From an uncultured Dialister sp. (GTDB lineage: Bacteria > Bacillota > Negativicutes > Veillonellales > Dialisteraceae), in assembly GCA_934216155.1 (NCBI GenBank), contig CAKQBK010000061.1:1-16655 (forward strand): DNA of 16,655 bases, written 5' to 3'. Made by a program: the position numbers and the translations under genes. Positions 7,545 to 14,649 of the stretch are shown piece after piece (position 1 is the first letter of the stretch; each line of letters begins with the position of its first letter). The notes under the pieces are model-generated. The model saw only the letters and a program-made list of their open reading frames with translations. It was not told the origin of the DNA and did not search any database.

Positions 7545-8639
7545 ATGCATTATGCCATTATTTCTGTTTCTAAGACAGGTGCTCTTTTGGGAGCCAAGGT
7601 GAAAGCAGGCATTTCCGGAGATGGTACCTTATATGAACGGAAAGGGTCTGAAAGCGGAGAAACGGCGTTGTATTTCCAGCGCACGTTGGCTTTGACCTCA
7701 GACATATTTTCTACATATGATGGCATCCTTTTCATCATGGCTAGCGGTATTGCGGTGCGGGCCATTGCTCCTCATGTGGTGAGCAAAGCGTCTGATCCGG
7801 CGGTGCTGGTTATGGATGAATGTGGAAAACATTGTATTTCCTTGTTGTCCGGTCATCTAGGGGGAGCCAATGCATGGGCACGAGAAGTGGCAGCAGCTGT
7901 AGGCGCCGATCCGGTCATTACTACTGCCACCGATGTCCACGAAAGGCGAGCTCCCGATGATGTGGCACGGGAATTGATGATGCGGGTGGAACCTTTAGGG
8001 GCGTTGAAACCGGTCAATAGCATCATCGCCGAAGGAAAACGATTTGCTTGGTTTCTGGATATGGAAACCGAAGGAGCTGTTTCTATCGGAGAGCGGCTTA
8101 CAGAGAAGGGAATTTCCTGGAAACCTCTTTCTGATTTACATGAAGAAGAATGGGATGGCTATGCCATCATTTCCAATCAAAATATCAATTGTCACAAACC
8201 TTTCGTCTATTTGCGGCCAAAAAATTTATTTGTAGGTATGGGTTGCAAACGAGGCACACCGGAAGAGTTGATTCGCAGCGCCTATGAAGGGGCTTTGCAA
8301 AAAGCCGGTGCTTATGGGTATCAGGTGGTGTCTCTGGCCAGTGTGGACCTCAAAGCAGACGAAAAGGGCTTACTTGATTTTGCCAGTTCCATGAATCTTC
8401 CGATTCATTTTTACAAAGCAGAGGAACTTAAAAAAATCACGGAAGAATATTCATTAACTATTTCAAAATTCGTAGAGAAAACGATAGGAGTGGGAAACGT
8501 ATGTCAATCAGCAGCGTTAATGGAATCAATGAAGGGAAAAACGCTTCTGCCGAAAACCAAGTTTGTCAGTGTAACGGTGTCAATTGCCCAGGGATTGTCC
8601 GGGTCATTGGTATCGGACCGGGCCATGAAGAAGAAATGA
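7545..8639 (+). CDS. cbiG: Cobalt-precorrin-5A hydrolase CbiG
   Basis: The 364-residue CbiG opens the delta-lactone of cobalt-precorrin-5A and releases acetaldehyde (C20 with its methyl). The N-terminal and central domain shows ASGIAVRAIAPH (66-77) and LSGHLGGAN (101-109). The C-terminal CobE-like domain starts at LRPKNLFVGMGCKRGT (223-238) and ends with the LLPKTK...VTVSIAQ block (334-349). The start at 7545 is preferred over an in-frame ATG at 7539 because AGAGGTGA (7531-7538) is then correctly spaced. About 15 residues run past the usual family end, and the last 139 nt are shared with cbiH in another frame. That overlap is unusually long. Confidence 0.93.
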   Translation: MHYAIISVSKTGALLGAKVKAGISGDGTLYERKGSESGETALYFQRTLALTSDIFSTYDGILFIMASGIAVRAIAPHVVSKASDPAVLVMDECGKHCISLLSGHLGGANAWAREVAAAVGADPVITTATDVHERRAPDDVARELMMRVEPLGALKPVNSIIAEGKRFAWFLDMETEGAVSIGERLTEKGISWKPLSDLHEEEWDGYAIISNQNINCHKPFVYLRPKNLFVGMGCKRGTPEELIRSAYEGALQKAGAYGYQVVSLASVDLKADEKGLLDFASSMNLPIHFYKAEELKKITEEYSLTISKFVEKTIGVGNVCQSAALMESMKGKTLLPKTKFVSVTVSIAQGLSGSLVSDRAMKKK

Positions 8640-9325
8640 CCCCGAAGGCCATTAAAGCCATTGAAGAATCTGATATTATCGTAGGATATAATACCTATAT
8701 CGCATTGGTGAAAGACCTGATTGCCGATAAGGAAGTCGTAGGAAATGGCATGCGCCAGGAAGTGGATCGCTGCCGCAAAGCGGTAGAACTGGCTTCTGAG
8801 GGCCATAAAGTGGCTGTCATTTCTTCTGGCGATCCTGGTGTCTATGGTATGGCCGGTTTGGTGCTGGAACTGATTCAGAAAGTCGAAAAAGAAAAGCGTC
8901 CAGAATGTGAAGTCATTCCAGGACTGACCGCAGCGAATACCTCTGCTGCGGCTCTGGGCGCACCACTCATGCATGACTATGCGGTCATTTCTCTGTCTGA
9001 CCTGATGACTCCATGGGACCAGATCAAGAAGAGAGCCGCTTTGGCTGCAGAAGGTGACTTTGTCATTGCCATTTACAATCCAAAGAGCCGCGGCCGTGCT
9101 ACCTATTTGGATGAAATCAGAGATATTGTTTTGAAATATAGAAAACCAGAAACACCGGTTGGCATCGTAAGAAAAGCAGGCCGTCCGGGCATGAACTGGA
9201 CCATTTCTACTTTGGAAAAATTGCCACAGGAACACGTAGACATGCAGTCTACCGTTATCATCGGCAAGAGTACCACTTTTGTAGCTGATGGCAAAATGAT
9301 TACTCCAAGGGGGTACAAAGCTTGA
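8501..9325 (+). CDS. cbiH: Cobalt-precorrin-3 C17-methyltransferase CbiH, with N-terminal extension
   Basis: The 274-residue protein methylates C17 and drives ring contraction. Family motifs are GIGPG at 37-41, SSGDPGVYGM at 108-117, IPGLTAANT at 139-147, HDYAVISLSDLMTPW at 158-172 and IYNPKSRGR at 191-199. The family core begins near residue 33. The first 32 residues are an extension encoded entirely inside cbiG and contain Cys22, Cys24 and Cys29 (C-x-C-x4-C). No other ATG, GTG or TTG lies in frame between 8501 and the core, and GGAGTGGG (8488-8495) precedes the ATG, so this start is well supported. Some CbiH relatives carry iron-sulfur domains at the other end; whether these cysteines bind a metal is unknown. 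It overlaps cbiJ by 4 nt. Confidence 0.94.
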   Translation: MSISSVNGINEGKNASAENQVCQCNGVNCPGIVRVIGIGPGHEEEMTPKAIKAIEESDIIVGYNTYIALVKDLIADKEVVGNGMRQEVDRCRKAVELASEGHKVAVISSGDPGVYGMAGLVLELIQKVEKEKRPECEVIPGLTAANTSAAALGAPLMHDYAVISLSDLMTPWDQIKKRAALAAEGDFVIAIYNPKSRGRATYLDEIRDIVLKYRKPETPVGIVRKAGRPGMNWTISTLEKLPQEHVDMQSTVIIGKSTTFVADGKMITPRGYKA

Positions 9326-10122
9326 TTTGGATTATTTCCGGAACACAGGACGGTAGAGAAATCGGGGCCAAGCTGGCAGACCGGGAGCAGTCCAGACCGG
9401 AAGGCCAGAGGCAGGAAATTCTCATGACCGTCGTCAGCCAGTATGGGAAAGTATTGGCTGCCCACAAGGGATTGGATATTGAAGTGGGACGTTTCAAGAA
9501 GGAAGATATGATTCGCGTCATCCGAGAAAAGGGGATCACCCTGATTTTGGATGCCAGTCATCCCTATGCAGCCATTGTTTCTGAAACAGCCTATGCAGCT
9601 TGCAAAGAAACAGGCATTGACTATGTCCGTTACGAACGAGCAGAAATTCCGCTGCCCGATTATGACAAGCTGTATCACGCCAAAGACGAATTTGAAGCCG
9701 CTGATTTGGCTGGAAAATTAGGAAACAGCGTTTTGCTCACCACAGGGTCCAAAACCTTGGCTACCTTCGTTCACGCCAAGGCTTTGGAAGGGAAAACCAT
9801 CTGGGCTCGCGTACTTCCTACGTCTGGGGTTATCAAAATGTGCGAAGACTTGGGAATGAAAGCCAAAAATATCCTGGCTATTCAGGGTCCTTTCTCTTAT
9901 GAAATGAATTTGGCTATGATTCATGACTATCACGCCGATGTGATGGTCACCAAGAATAGCGGACTCATCGGTGGCAGTGACACCAAATTGGCAGCTGCTA
10001 TGGAAGCGGGTATTGCAGTCATTGTGATCGATAAACCAAAAGCAAAACTGGAAGGCGTGCCGGTATTCAACACACCGGAAGCCGTTCTGACATATATGGA
10101 GGAGCATTATGGAATTCATTAA
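9322..10122 (+). CDS. cbiJ: Cobalt-precorrin-6A reductase CbiJ/CobK
   Basis: The 266-residue NAD(P)H-dependent reductase converts cobalt-precorrin-6A to 6B. It has the N-terminal nucleotide-binding loop SGTQDGREI (6-14), DASHPYA (77-83), YVRYER (101-106), TTGSKTL (140-146) and TKNSG (210-214), all typical of CobK/CbiJ. The start is a TTG at 9322, overlapping the cbiH TGA in a TTGA arrangement, with AGGGGG at 9308-9313 about 8 nt upstream. The family motif begins only six residues later, so no ATG start is available. The 3' end overlaps cbiC by 14 nt. Confidence 0.94.
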   Translation: MIWIISGTQDGREIGAKLADREQSRPEGQRQEILMTVVSQYGKVLAAHKGLDIEVGRFKKEDMIRVIREKGITLILDASHPYAAIVSETAYAACKETGIDYVRYERAEIPLPDYDKLYHAKDEFEAADLAGKLGNSVLLTTGSKTLATFVHAKALEGKTIWARVLPTSGVIKMCEDLGMKAKNILAIQGPFSYEMNLAMIHDYHADVMVTKNSGLIGGSDTKLAAAMEAGIAVIVIDKPKAKLEGVPVFNTPEAVLTYMEEHYGIH

Positions 10123-10771
10123 AAGCCCAAAAGCGATTGAAGACAAAAGCATGGATTTAATCAATCCATTCATTATGGATATCGACCTGACACCGGAAGA
10201 AGTGACAGTGTACTCTCGCATGATTCATGCGTCCGGCGACGTGGACTATGGTCATCTGATTCAGACCAGCAAAGGCGCTGTCGCTGCTGGTATCGAAGCA
10301 TTGGCTAAAGGCTGCAACATCTATACCGATGTGAACATGGTCAAAGCTGGTATCAATAAGAATGCACTGAAAGCACTGGGCAGCGAAGTATTCTGCCGTG
10401 TGTCTGATCCGGAAATTGCAGCACTGGCAAAAGAAAAAGGTATCGCTCGTTCCATGGCAGCTATGAATTCTTTTGGTACAGACCTGAATGGTTCCATCAT
10501 TGCGGTAGGCAATGCACCGACCGCGCTCTATGAAGCTATTCGTATGGTAGAAGAAGACGGCATCAAACCGGCGCTTATTATCGGTATTCCTGTTGGCTTC
10601 GTAGGTGCCGCTGATTCCAAAGAACAGCTGGTACGCCGTGCTCCATGTCCGTTCATCACCGTCAGAGGCACCAAAGGTGGCAGCTCCATCGTGGCTTCCT
10701 GTGTCAATGCGCTGATGTACAATCTGGTGAAACGGGATAATAATATGCTGTTTGTGCAGGGCAAAAAGTAG
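10109..10771 (+). CDS. cbiC: Cobalt-precorrin-8 methylmutase CbiC
   Basis: The 220-residue enzyme moves the methyl group from C11 to C12 to give cobyrinate. SRMIHASGDVDYG at 36-48 contains His40, which corresponds to the catalytic histidine of the CobH/CbiC family. Later segments GNAPTALYEAI and GIPVGFVGAADSK are also typical. GGAGGAG (about 10098-10104) precedes the ATG, which lies inside cbiJ. Length is normal. It is the last cbi gene of the run and is followed by a strong terminator at 10911-10968. Confidence 0.96.
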   Translation: MEFIKSPKAIEDKSMDLINPFIMDIDLTPEEVTVYSRMIHASGDVDYGHLIQTSKGAVAAGIEALAKGCNIYTDVNMVKAGINKNALKALGSEVFCRVSDPEIAALAKEKGIARSMAAMNSFGTDLNGSIIAVGNAPTALYEAIRMVEEDGIKPALIIGIPVGFVGAADSKEQLVRRAPCPFITVRGTKGGSSIVASCVNALMYNLVKRDNNMLFVQGKK

Positions 10772-10784
10772 AACATAGCGGTTT

Positions 10785-11050
10785 TACCTATAGAGGAAAA
10801 GGTTATTGTTCTGCAGATTTCCCCTGAGACATAGGGGATGATGCAGTTAGTGACAGGGTTATTATGCTGCTGATTCCCTATGAGTCATGTAGTTTGCTAC
10901 GGCTACTATCAAGGTTATAAAAGGTTATGGATGTTTCCTTAGTGCCATAACCTTTTATAACCTTTTTTCATGCGGAATCATAGATATGGTAGAAAATGAA
11001 CATGGCAGAATAGTAACCTTGGACACTAGCGGTGCCATTTTTATGTTTAT
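10785..11050. repeat. F2 palindromic element downstream of cbiC
   Basis: Motifs of the form GGTTATTNTTCTGC occur at about 10800 and 10858 on the plus strand and at about 11000-11022 on the minus strand, arranged around the perfect hairpin at 10911-10964. AGCGGT lies near the outer end on each side. The layout matches the element at 13405-13697. Together with the following repeats it accounts for most of the 10772-11548 gap, where I see no gene. Confidence 0.75.
10911..10968 (+). terminator. Intrinsic terminator of the cbi run
   Basis: A perfect 20-bp stem pairs 10911-10930 with 10945-10964 around a 14-nt loop and is followed by a T6 run (10963-10968). The arm is two tandem AAGGTTATA-like units. 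It forms the centre of the F2 element. Confidence 0.9.
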
Positions 11051-11109
11051 CAATCCATGGCGGCACAACAATCCCCTTTTAGAAACAAGAATTTTGTTTC
11101 TAAATTCAC

Positions 11110-11137
11110 TTGTATTAAAAACGAAAAATGTTATAAT
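11110..11137 (+). promoter_or_regulatory. Promoter for a short transcript upstream of the permease gene
   Basis: TTGTAT (11110-11115) and TATAAT (11132-11137) are 16 bp apart in an AT-rich stretch. Initiation near 11145 would run directly into the terminator-like hairpin at 11171-11219. Confidence 0.6.
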
Positions 11138-11144
11138 TAAATAT

Positions 11145-11219
11145 AACTGATAATCTAACCACTTCAAAATAAGAGAAGCGTGACGTGATTCCAAGAATCA
11201 GTCCATGCTTCTCTTTTTT
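11145..11219 (+). ncRNA. Candidate small RNA or attenuated leader of about 75 nt
   Basis: Between the promoter at 11110-11137 and a T6 run (11214-11219) lies a hairpin with arms 11171-11191 and 11195-11215: a 9-bp AAGAGAAGC stem, an internal loop, then a 6-bp TGATTC stem with a 3-nt loop. This is the layout of an sRNA with its own terminator, or of an attenuator ahead of the permease gene 330 bp downstream. No known RNA family was recognised and no sizeable open frame fits. It is one of the few parts of this spacer that is not an obvious repeat. Confidence 0.5.
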
Positions 11220-11279
11220 GATAGTGCGTAATGATAGAAGGCAATGTTATCAAATTAAGCGAAACATAGGATAATTTCT

Positions 11280-11439
11280 TTTGCGTCAAAGTTTCTCAGG
11301 TCTTAAGTTTCTCAGGTTCTCTGAATGAGATGATAATGCTAGCGTTTATTGGCACATTTGAGAAACGTGAGAGTCATTAGGAACTTGAGAAACCTAAGTA
11401 ACCTATAAGCTCCACGGGAATCATACCTACTGACGCAAA
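11280..11439. repeat. F3 element with 9-bp terminal inverted repeats (MITE-like)
   Basis: TTTGCGTCA (11280-11288) and TGACGCAAA (11431-11439) are perfect inverted ends of a 160-bp unit. Inside are GTTTCTCAG/GGTTCTCTG-type units on the left and their complements (AGGAACTTGAGAAACCTAAG) on the right. The core (about 11320-11374) aligns with the minus strand of the element at 3338-3472. It has no coding capacity. Confidence 0.8.
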
Positions 11440-11460
11440 TTCTTAACTTAACAATATATA

Positions 11461-11535
11461 ATTTGCGGCGTTTATATGAATTGTGACGCCGCCACCTTCA
11501 TTACGCACTACGCACTTCGCATTACGCATTCCATT
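11461..11535. repeat. F1 half element (core plus heptamers) just upstream of the permease gene
   Basis: The core has GCGGCG (11465-11470) pairing with CGCCGC (11487-11492) around TTATATGAATTGTGA. It is followed by heptamers ATTACGC, ACTACGC, ACTTCGC, ATTACGC (11500-11527). The element ends next to the ribosome binding site of the permease gene. TATAAT at 11457-11462 overlaps its left edge, so a transcript from there would begin in the core hairpin. Confidence 0.85.
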
Positions 11536-11548
11536 AAAGGAGGAGAAA

Positions 11549-12553
11549 ATGAGCAGCAAGTCCCAAGAAACGGGGAAGAGCAAAGCCTTTCGCGTATTTG
11601 TGATTGGTATATTTGCGGTGTTTACTGTATTTGCCATGGTGGTGAGTCTGATCTTTGGCTCTGCGGATATTTCGTTTGGTACCATTATGCATACCCTTTT
11701 AGGCAATGTGGAAACCACTGATGAGATGGTCATTTGGAACATTCGCTTCCCACGAAATATTGTAGGGGCCTTGGTGGGGGCCAATTTGGCGGTGTCCGGT
11801 GCCATTTTGCAGGCGGTGATGAAGAATCCCTTGGCGGATCCTGGGATCGTAGGGGTTTCCAGTGGGGCAGGCTTGGCTGGGGTCATGATGCTAATTTTCA
11901 TGCCCGAAGCGTCCTTGCTTTTGACGCCGGTTTCTTTTATTGGCGCCATGGCGTCTGCGGCAGCGGTTTATGCGCTGGCATGGAAAAATGGGGTTCGCCC
12001 AAGCCGTATCATTTTGGCCGGCGTGGCAGTGAATGCATTCTTAGGAAGTGGCATTTCTGCGTTGCTGGTTTTCTACTCCGATAAAGTCCAGGGGGCACTT
12101 CTCTGGATGGTGGGGGGACTCTCTGCTCGCAGCTGGCCCCAGGTAGAATCTTTATTTCCTTATACCATTCTGGGCTTGGTTTTCGCTTTGGCGGGATGCA
12201 AGGTACTGACCATTCTTTCCTTGGGCGATGAAACCGCTCGTGGCTTGGGCGTGCCGGTCGAAAAAGTGCGTTTCTCTATGACGGCTGTGGCGGCTCTTCT
12301 GGCAGCGGGGGCTGTCAGTATCGCTGGCCTCATCGGATTCGTAGGTTTGGTGGTGCCACACATTGTACGGCTTATTATTGGCACTGATTATAAATATGTG
12401 GTTCCTGGTTCTGCTATTTTAGGTGCTGGGGTTCTGGTTTTCTGTGATACCTTGGGACGTGTCCTATTCTCGCCTATAGAAATACCGGCGGGCATCATTA
12501 TGGCGTTCTTGGGAGCACCGTTCTTCCTGTACTTGCTGAGGAGGAATTCCTGA
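11549..12553 (+). CDS. FecCD/BtuC-family ABC importer permease
   Basis: This 334-residue integral membrane protein matches the size and motifs of BtuC/FecCD permeases, which import corrinoids, haem or ferric siderophores as homodimers with about ten helices per subunit. Evidence includes IRFPR (65-69), the QAVMKNPLADPGIVGVSSGA block (88-107), GLIGFVGLVVPHIVR (260-274) and EIPAGI (311-316) near the ATPase-contacting region. The ATG at 11549 follows AAAGGAGG (11536-11543). The frame is open for 22 codons further upstream, but that stretch is F1 heptamer sequence. It overlaps the ATPase gene by one base (TGATG). The cbi context suggests a corrinoid substrate, but sequence alone does not exclude haem or siderophore. 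Confidence 0.93.
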   Translation: MSSKSQETGKSKAFRVFVIGIFAVFTVFAMVVSLIFGSADISFGTIMHTLLGNVETTDEMVIWNIRFPRNIVGALVGANLAVSGAILQAVMKNPLADPGIVGVSSGAGLAGVMMLIFMPEASLLLTPVSFIGAMASAAAVYALAWKNGVRPSRIILAGVAVNAFLGSGISALLVFYSDKVQGALLWMVGGLSARSWPQVESLFPYTILGLVFALAGCKVLTILSLGDETARGLGVPVEKVRFSMTAVAALLAAGAVSIAGLIGFVGLVVPHIVRLIIGTDYKYVVPGSAILGAGVLVFCDTLGRVLFSPIEIPAGIIMAFLGAPFFLYLLRRNS

Positions 12554-13344
12554 TGGATGATATTGCAATTCAAATTTCAGATATTCATGTGTCCTTTGGT
12601 GACCACCATGTGCTGCGCGGTGCCAGTGGCGTTATCCGGAAAGGGAGTATTGTCACTTTTTTGGGGCGAAACGGTTGCGGGAAATCGACACTACTGAAAA
12701 CCGTGACAGGCAATTTGAAACCTGATAAGGGGTCCATCGAAATCAATGGACGACCACTCTCTTCTTATAAAACCAATGAAATGGCACGGGAAGTGGCATT
12801 TTTGCCGCAGTTCCATGATATTCCCAAAGATATGACTGCAGAAGAATTGGTTTCCTGTGGACGCTATCCCTATCAGCATTGGTATACTGGCGTATCCCAG
12901 CACGACCGGGATGTGGTGAAGCAAGTCATGGAAAAGACCAATACAATCCATCTGAAAGATCGTCTGGCGGCCAGCCTTTCTGGCGGGGAACGGCAGAGGG
13001 TATGGATTGCTATGGCACTGGCCCAGGAGCCGAAAATTCTCATTCTTGATGAACCGACAACGTACCTGGATATTTGCCATCAGCTGGAAGTGATGGAACT
13101 AGTATCCAAACTGAATAAGGAAGAAAATTTAACGGTGGTGATGGTTCTCCATGAAATCAACCAAGCCATTCGCTACTCCACCGATCTGCTTGTGCTGGAA
13201 CACGGCATCATTCAGCGCTCCGGGCCACCAATGGAAGTAATGACCCACGAAGCTATTGCAGAAGTGTTTGACGTGGATGCAGATATCGAAATGAGAAAAG
13301 GAAGACCCAGTATAGCGATTAATGGGCTTTTGGAAAAGCAGTGA
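12553..13344 (+). CDS. ABC importer ATPase (BtuD/FecE/FhuC-like)
   Basis: The 263-residue cytoplasmic ATPase has Walker A GRNGCGKST (38-46), signature LSGGERQR (142-149), Walker B ILILDE (162-167) followed by PTTYLD, and H-loop His200. The PTTYLDICHQLEV stretch is characteristic of the iron/cobalamin uptake subfamily. Its ATG overlaps the permease stop codon by one base, with GAGGAGG (12538-12544) upstream, so the two form a translationally coupled pair. The stop codon lies in the first heptamer (GTGAGTA) of an F1 repeat. The binding lipoprotein expected for this system is encoded convergently just downstream. Confidence 0.94.
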   Translation: MDDIAIQISDIHVSFGDHHVLRGASGVIRKGSIVTFLGRNGCGKSTLLKTVTGNLKPDKGSIEINGRPLSSYKTNEMAREVAFLPQFHDIPKDMTAEELVSCGRYPYQHWYTGVSQHDRDVVKQVMEKTNTIHLKDRLAASLSGGERQRVWIAMALAQEPKILILDEPTTYLDICHQLEVMELVSKLNKEENLTVVMVLHEINQAIRYSTDLLVLEHGIIQRSGPPMEVMTHEAIAEVFDVDADIEMRKGRPSIAINGLLEKQ

Positions 13345-13403
13345 GTAGTTAGAAGTGAGAAGTTAGAAATGGTGGTACGGCGCATGAAATTTTGAAGCGC
13401 CGT
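13342..13403. repeat. F1 half element (heptamers plus core) at the end of the ATPase gene
   Basis: Heptamers GTGAGTA, GTTAGAA, GTGAGAA, GTTAGAA (from 13341) overlap the ATPase stop codon. They lead to a core palindrome ACGGCGC (13377-13383) / GCGCCGT (13397-13403). The opposing heptamer arm is missing; the F2 element begins immediately after. Confidence 0.85.
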
Positions 13404-13404
13404 A

Positions 13405-13697
13405 AATCATATAAAAGGTTATTCTTTTGCCTTTAACCATGGAATTCAAATAAAGACTAGCCCGCTATCATAAAGGTTATTATTCTACTGATATCTGTGG
13501 AGACATACATCAAAATACCGCTAGCATCAAGGTTATAATAGGTTATATCACATTTTCATGTAACCTTTTATAAGCTTGATGCTAGCGGTATTTTGATTGC
13601 GTGAATCTAAATAGGTTTGTACAATAATAACCCTTTGGAAAGCGGGCAAGTTTCTATGTTAAGTTTATGGAAACGGCAGAATAATAACCTTTCCGCT
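13405..13697. repeat. Large F2 palindrome (about 290 bp) between convergent transport genes
   Basis: The centre is a hairpin with 38-bp arms (13509-13546 and 13560-13597) matching at 35 positions around a 13-nt loop. Imperfect pairing continues outward: CCCGCT...AAGGTTATTATT (about 13459-13482) mirrors 13622-13650, and AAAAGGTTATT at about 13413 mirrors the AATAACCTTT at 13682-13692. The element ends about 5 bp from the stop codon of the lipoprotein gene. It probably terminates transcription from both sides. There is no coding capacity. Confidence 0.85.
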
Positions 13698-13701
13698 ATA
13701 T

Positions 13702-14628
13702 TTATTCTCCATAGGCGAGGTCATACAATTTCTGAAGTGCCTCCGGCGTTTTCACGCCTGGGTTCATGAGGAACAGGTTGGATTCCAGGAAGAAGACGCG
13801 GTTGTTCTGTACGGCTTTGAGGTGGGCCCAGGAGGGGTTATTTCTCATGGATTCGTCTAATTTCTTGTTGATTTCACTTTGTTTACCCATGGTGACGATG
13901 AAAATGGTGTCTGGATCATCAGCAGAGAGCTGTTCCAAAGAATAGGGGACAGTTTTGCTATCCAGTTTCATGTCCTTATGGGAGGTGATGACGTTATTCA
14001 TTTTCAGCATATCCACCATGGAAGCGCAGATGGATTTCGGTGTTTCAGCGGTTACATCTTTGCCAGTGGCGCGGAGCACAGCTACTTTGGCAGGTGTTTT
14101 TTCTGCAGAGGCTTTATCAATGACAGCTTTGATGCCGTCTTCATAGGTTTTAATGACCTTGTCGGCTTGTTCCTGTTTGTTATAGACCTGTCCCATGAAT
14201 TTCAAGAGCGGTACATTGTCGTTGATACCATCGTATTGGATGAGCACATAGGGAATCTTATTGCTCTGCAGCAATGATTCCAATTTGGAATTCTGATTCT
14301 TTTCGCCCAAAACCAGGTCTGGTTTCATACCTACCAGGGCTTCCATATTGATATTTTGTACATGACCAATGGTAGGGATAGATTTCGCTTCTTCCGGAAT
14401 GGGGCTGGTGGTTTCAGGACGAGCTTGGGAAGTACCACCTACGGCATAGGCCATATTCAGCAGGGGAGCGGACAGAGTGACCACTCGCTGAGGAGCTGCT
14501 TTGACACTGATGGTTTGGTCTTTGTAAGTATAAGACAGTCCGCTTTGGCTACCGGCACCACTGCCACCACAGGCAGAAAGAGATAGGCACAAGGCAGCGG
14601 CAGCTACACAGGCTAGAAATTTTTTCAT
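13702..14628 (-). CDS. Lipoprotein substrate-binding protein of a corrinoid/iron-type ABC importer (BtuF/FecB-like)
   Basis: The 308-residue protein starts with a lipoprotein signal (MKK, hydrophobic core, lipobox LSAC with Cys20), so it is anchored outside the cytoplasmic membrane. The mature part looks like a Periplasmic_BP_2 protein: PQRVVTLSAPLLNMAYAVG, IGHVQNINMEALVGMKPDLVLG, then a linking helix and a second lobe ending in SWAHLKAVQNNRVFFLES. The start at 14628 is chosen for AGGAG at 14636-14640 (minus sense); an in-frame upstream ATG at 14691 would add 21 residues made of F1 repeat. It converges on the permease-ATPase pair and is the likely partner, though from a separate transcript. 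It lies between that pair and cbiK. The ligand (cobalamin, cobinamide, haem or siderophore) cannot be decided here. Confidence 0.9.
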   Translation of the reverse strand: MKKFLACVAAAALCLSLSACGGSGAGSQSGLSYTYKDQTISVKAAPQRVVTLSAPLLNMAYAVGGTSQARPETTSPIPEEAKSIPTIGHVQNINMEALVGMKPDLVLGEKNQNSKLESLLQSNKIPYVLIQYDGINDNVPLLKFMGQVYNKQEQADKVIKTYEDGIKAVIDKASAEKTPAKVAVLRATGKDVTAETPKSICASMVDMLKMNNVITSHKDMKLDSKTVPYSLEQLSADDPDTIFIVTMGKQSEINKKLDESMRNNPSWAHLKAVQNNRVFFLESNLFLMNPGVKTPEALQKLYDLAYGE

Positions 14629-14649
14629 AGAAATACTCCTTTTTAAAAG

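Noticed and set aside
10772..10910. Cobalamin riboswitch downstream of cbiC
   Set aside because: No B12 box or GCCACTG-type core was found. The structure is explained by F2 motifs and it lies at a 3' end.
10955..11194. Small 79-codon minus-strand gene
   Set aside because: It runs through the terminator and promoter region, has no ribosome binding site and no recognisable protein features.
11483..11548. Upstream start for the permease adding 22 residues
   Set aside because: The extension is translated F1 heptamer repeat. AAAGGAGG is correctly placed for the ATG at 11549.
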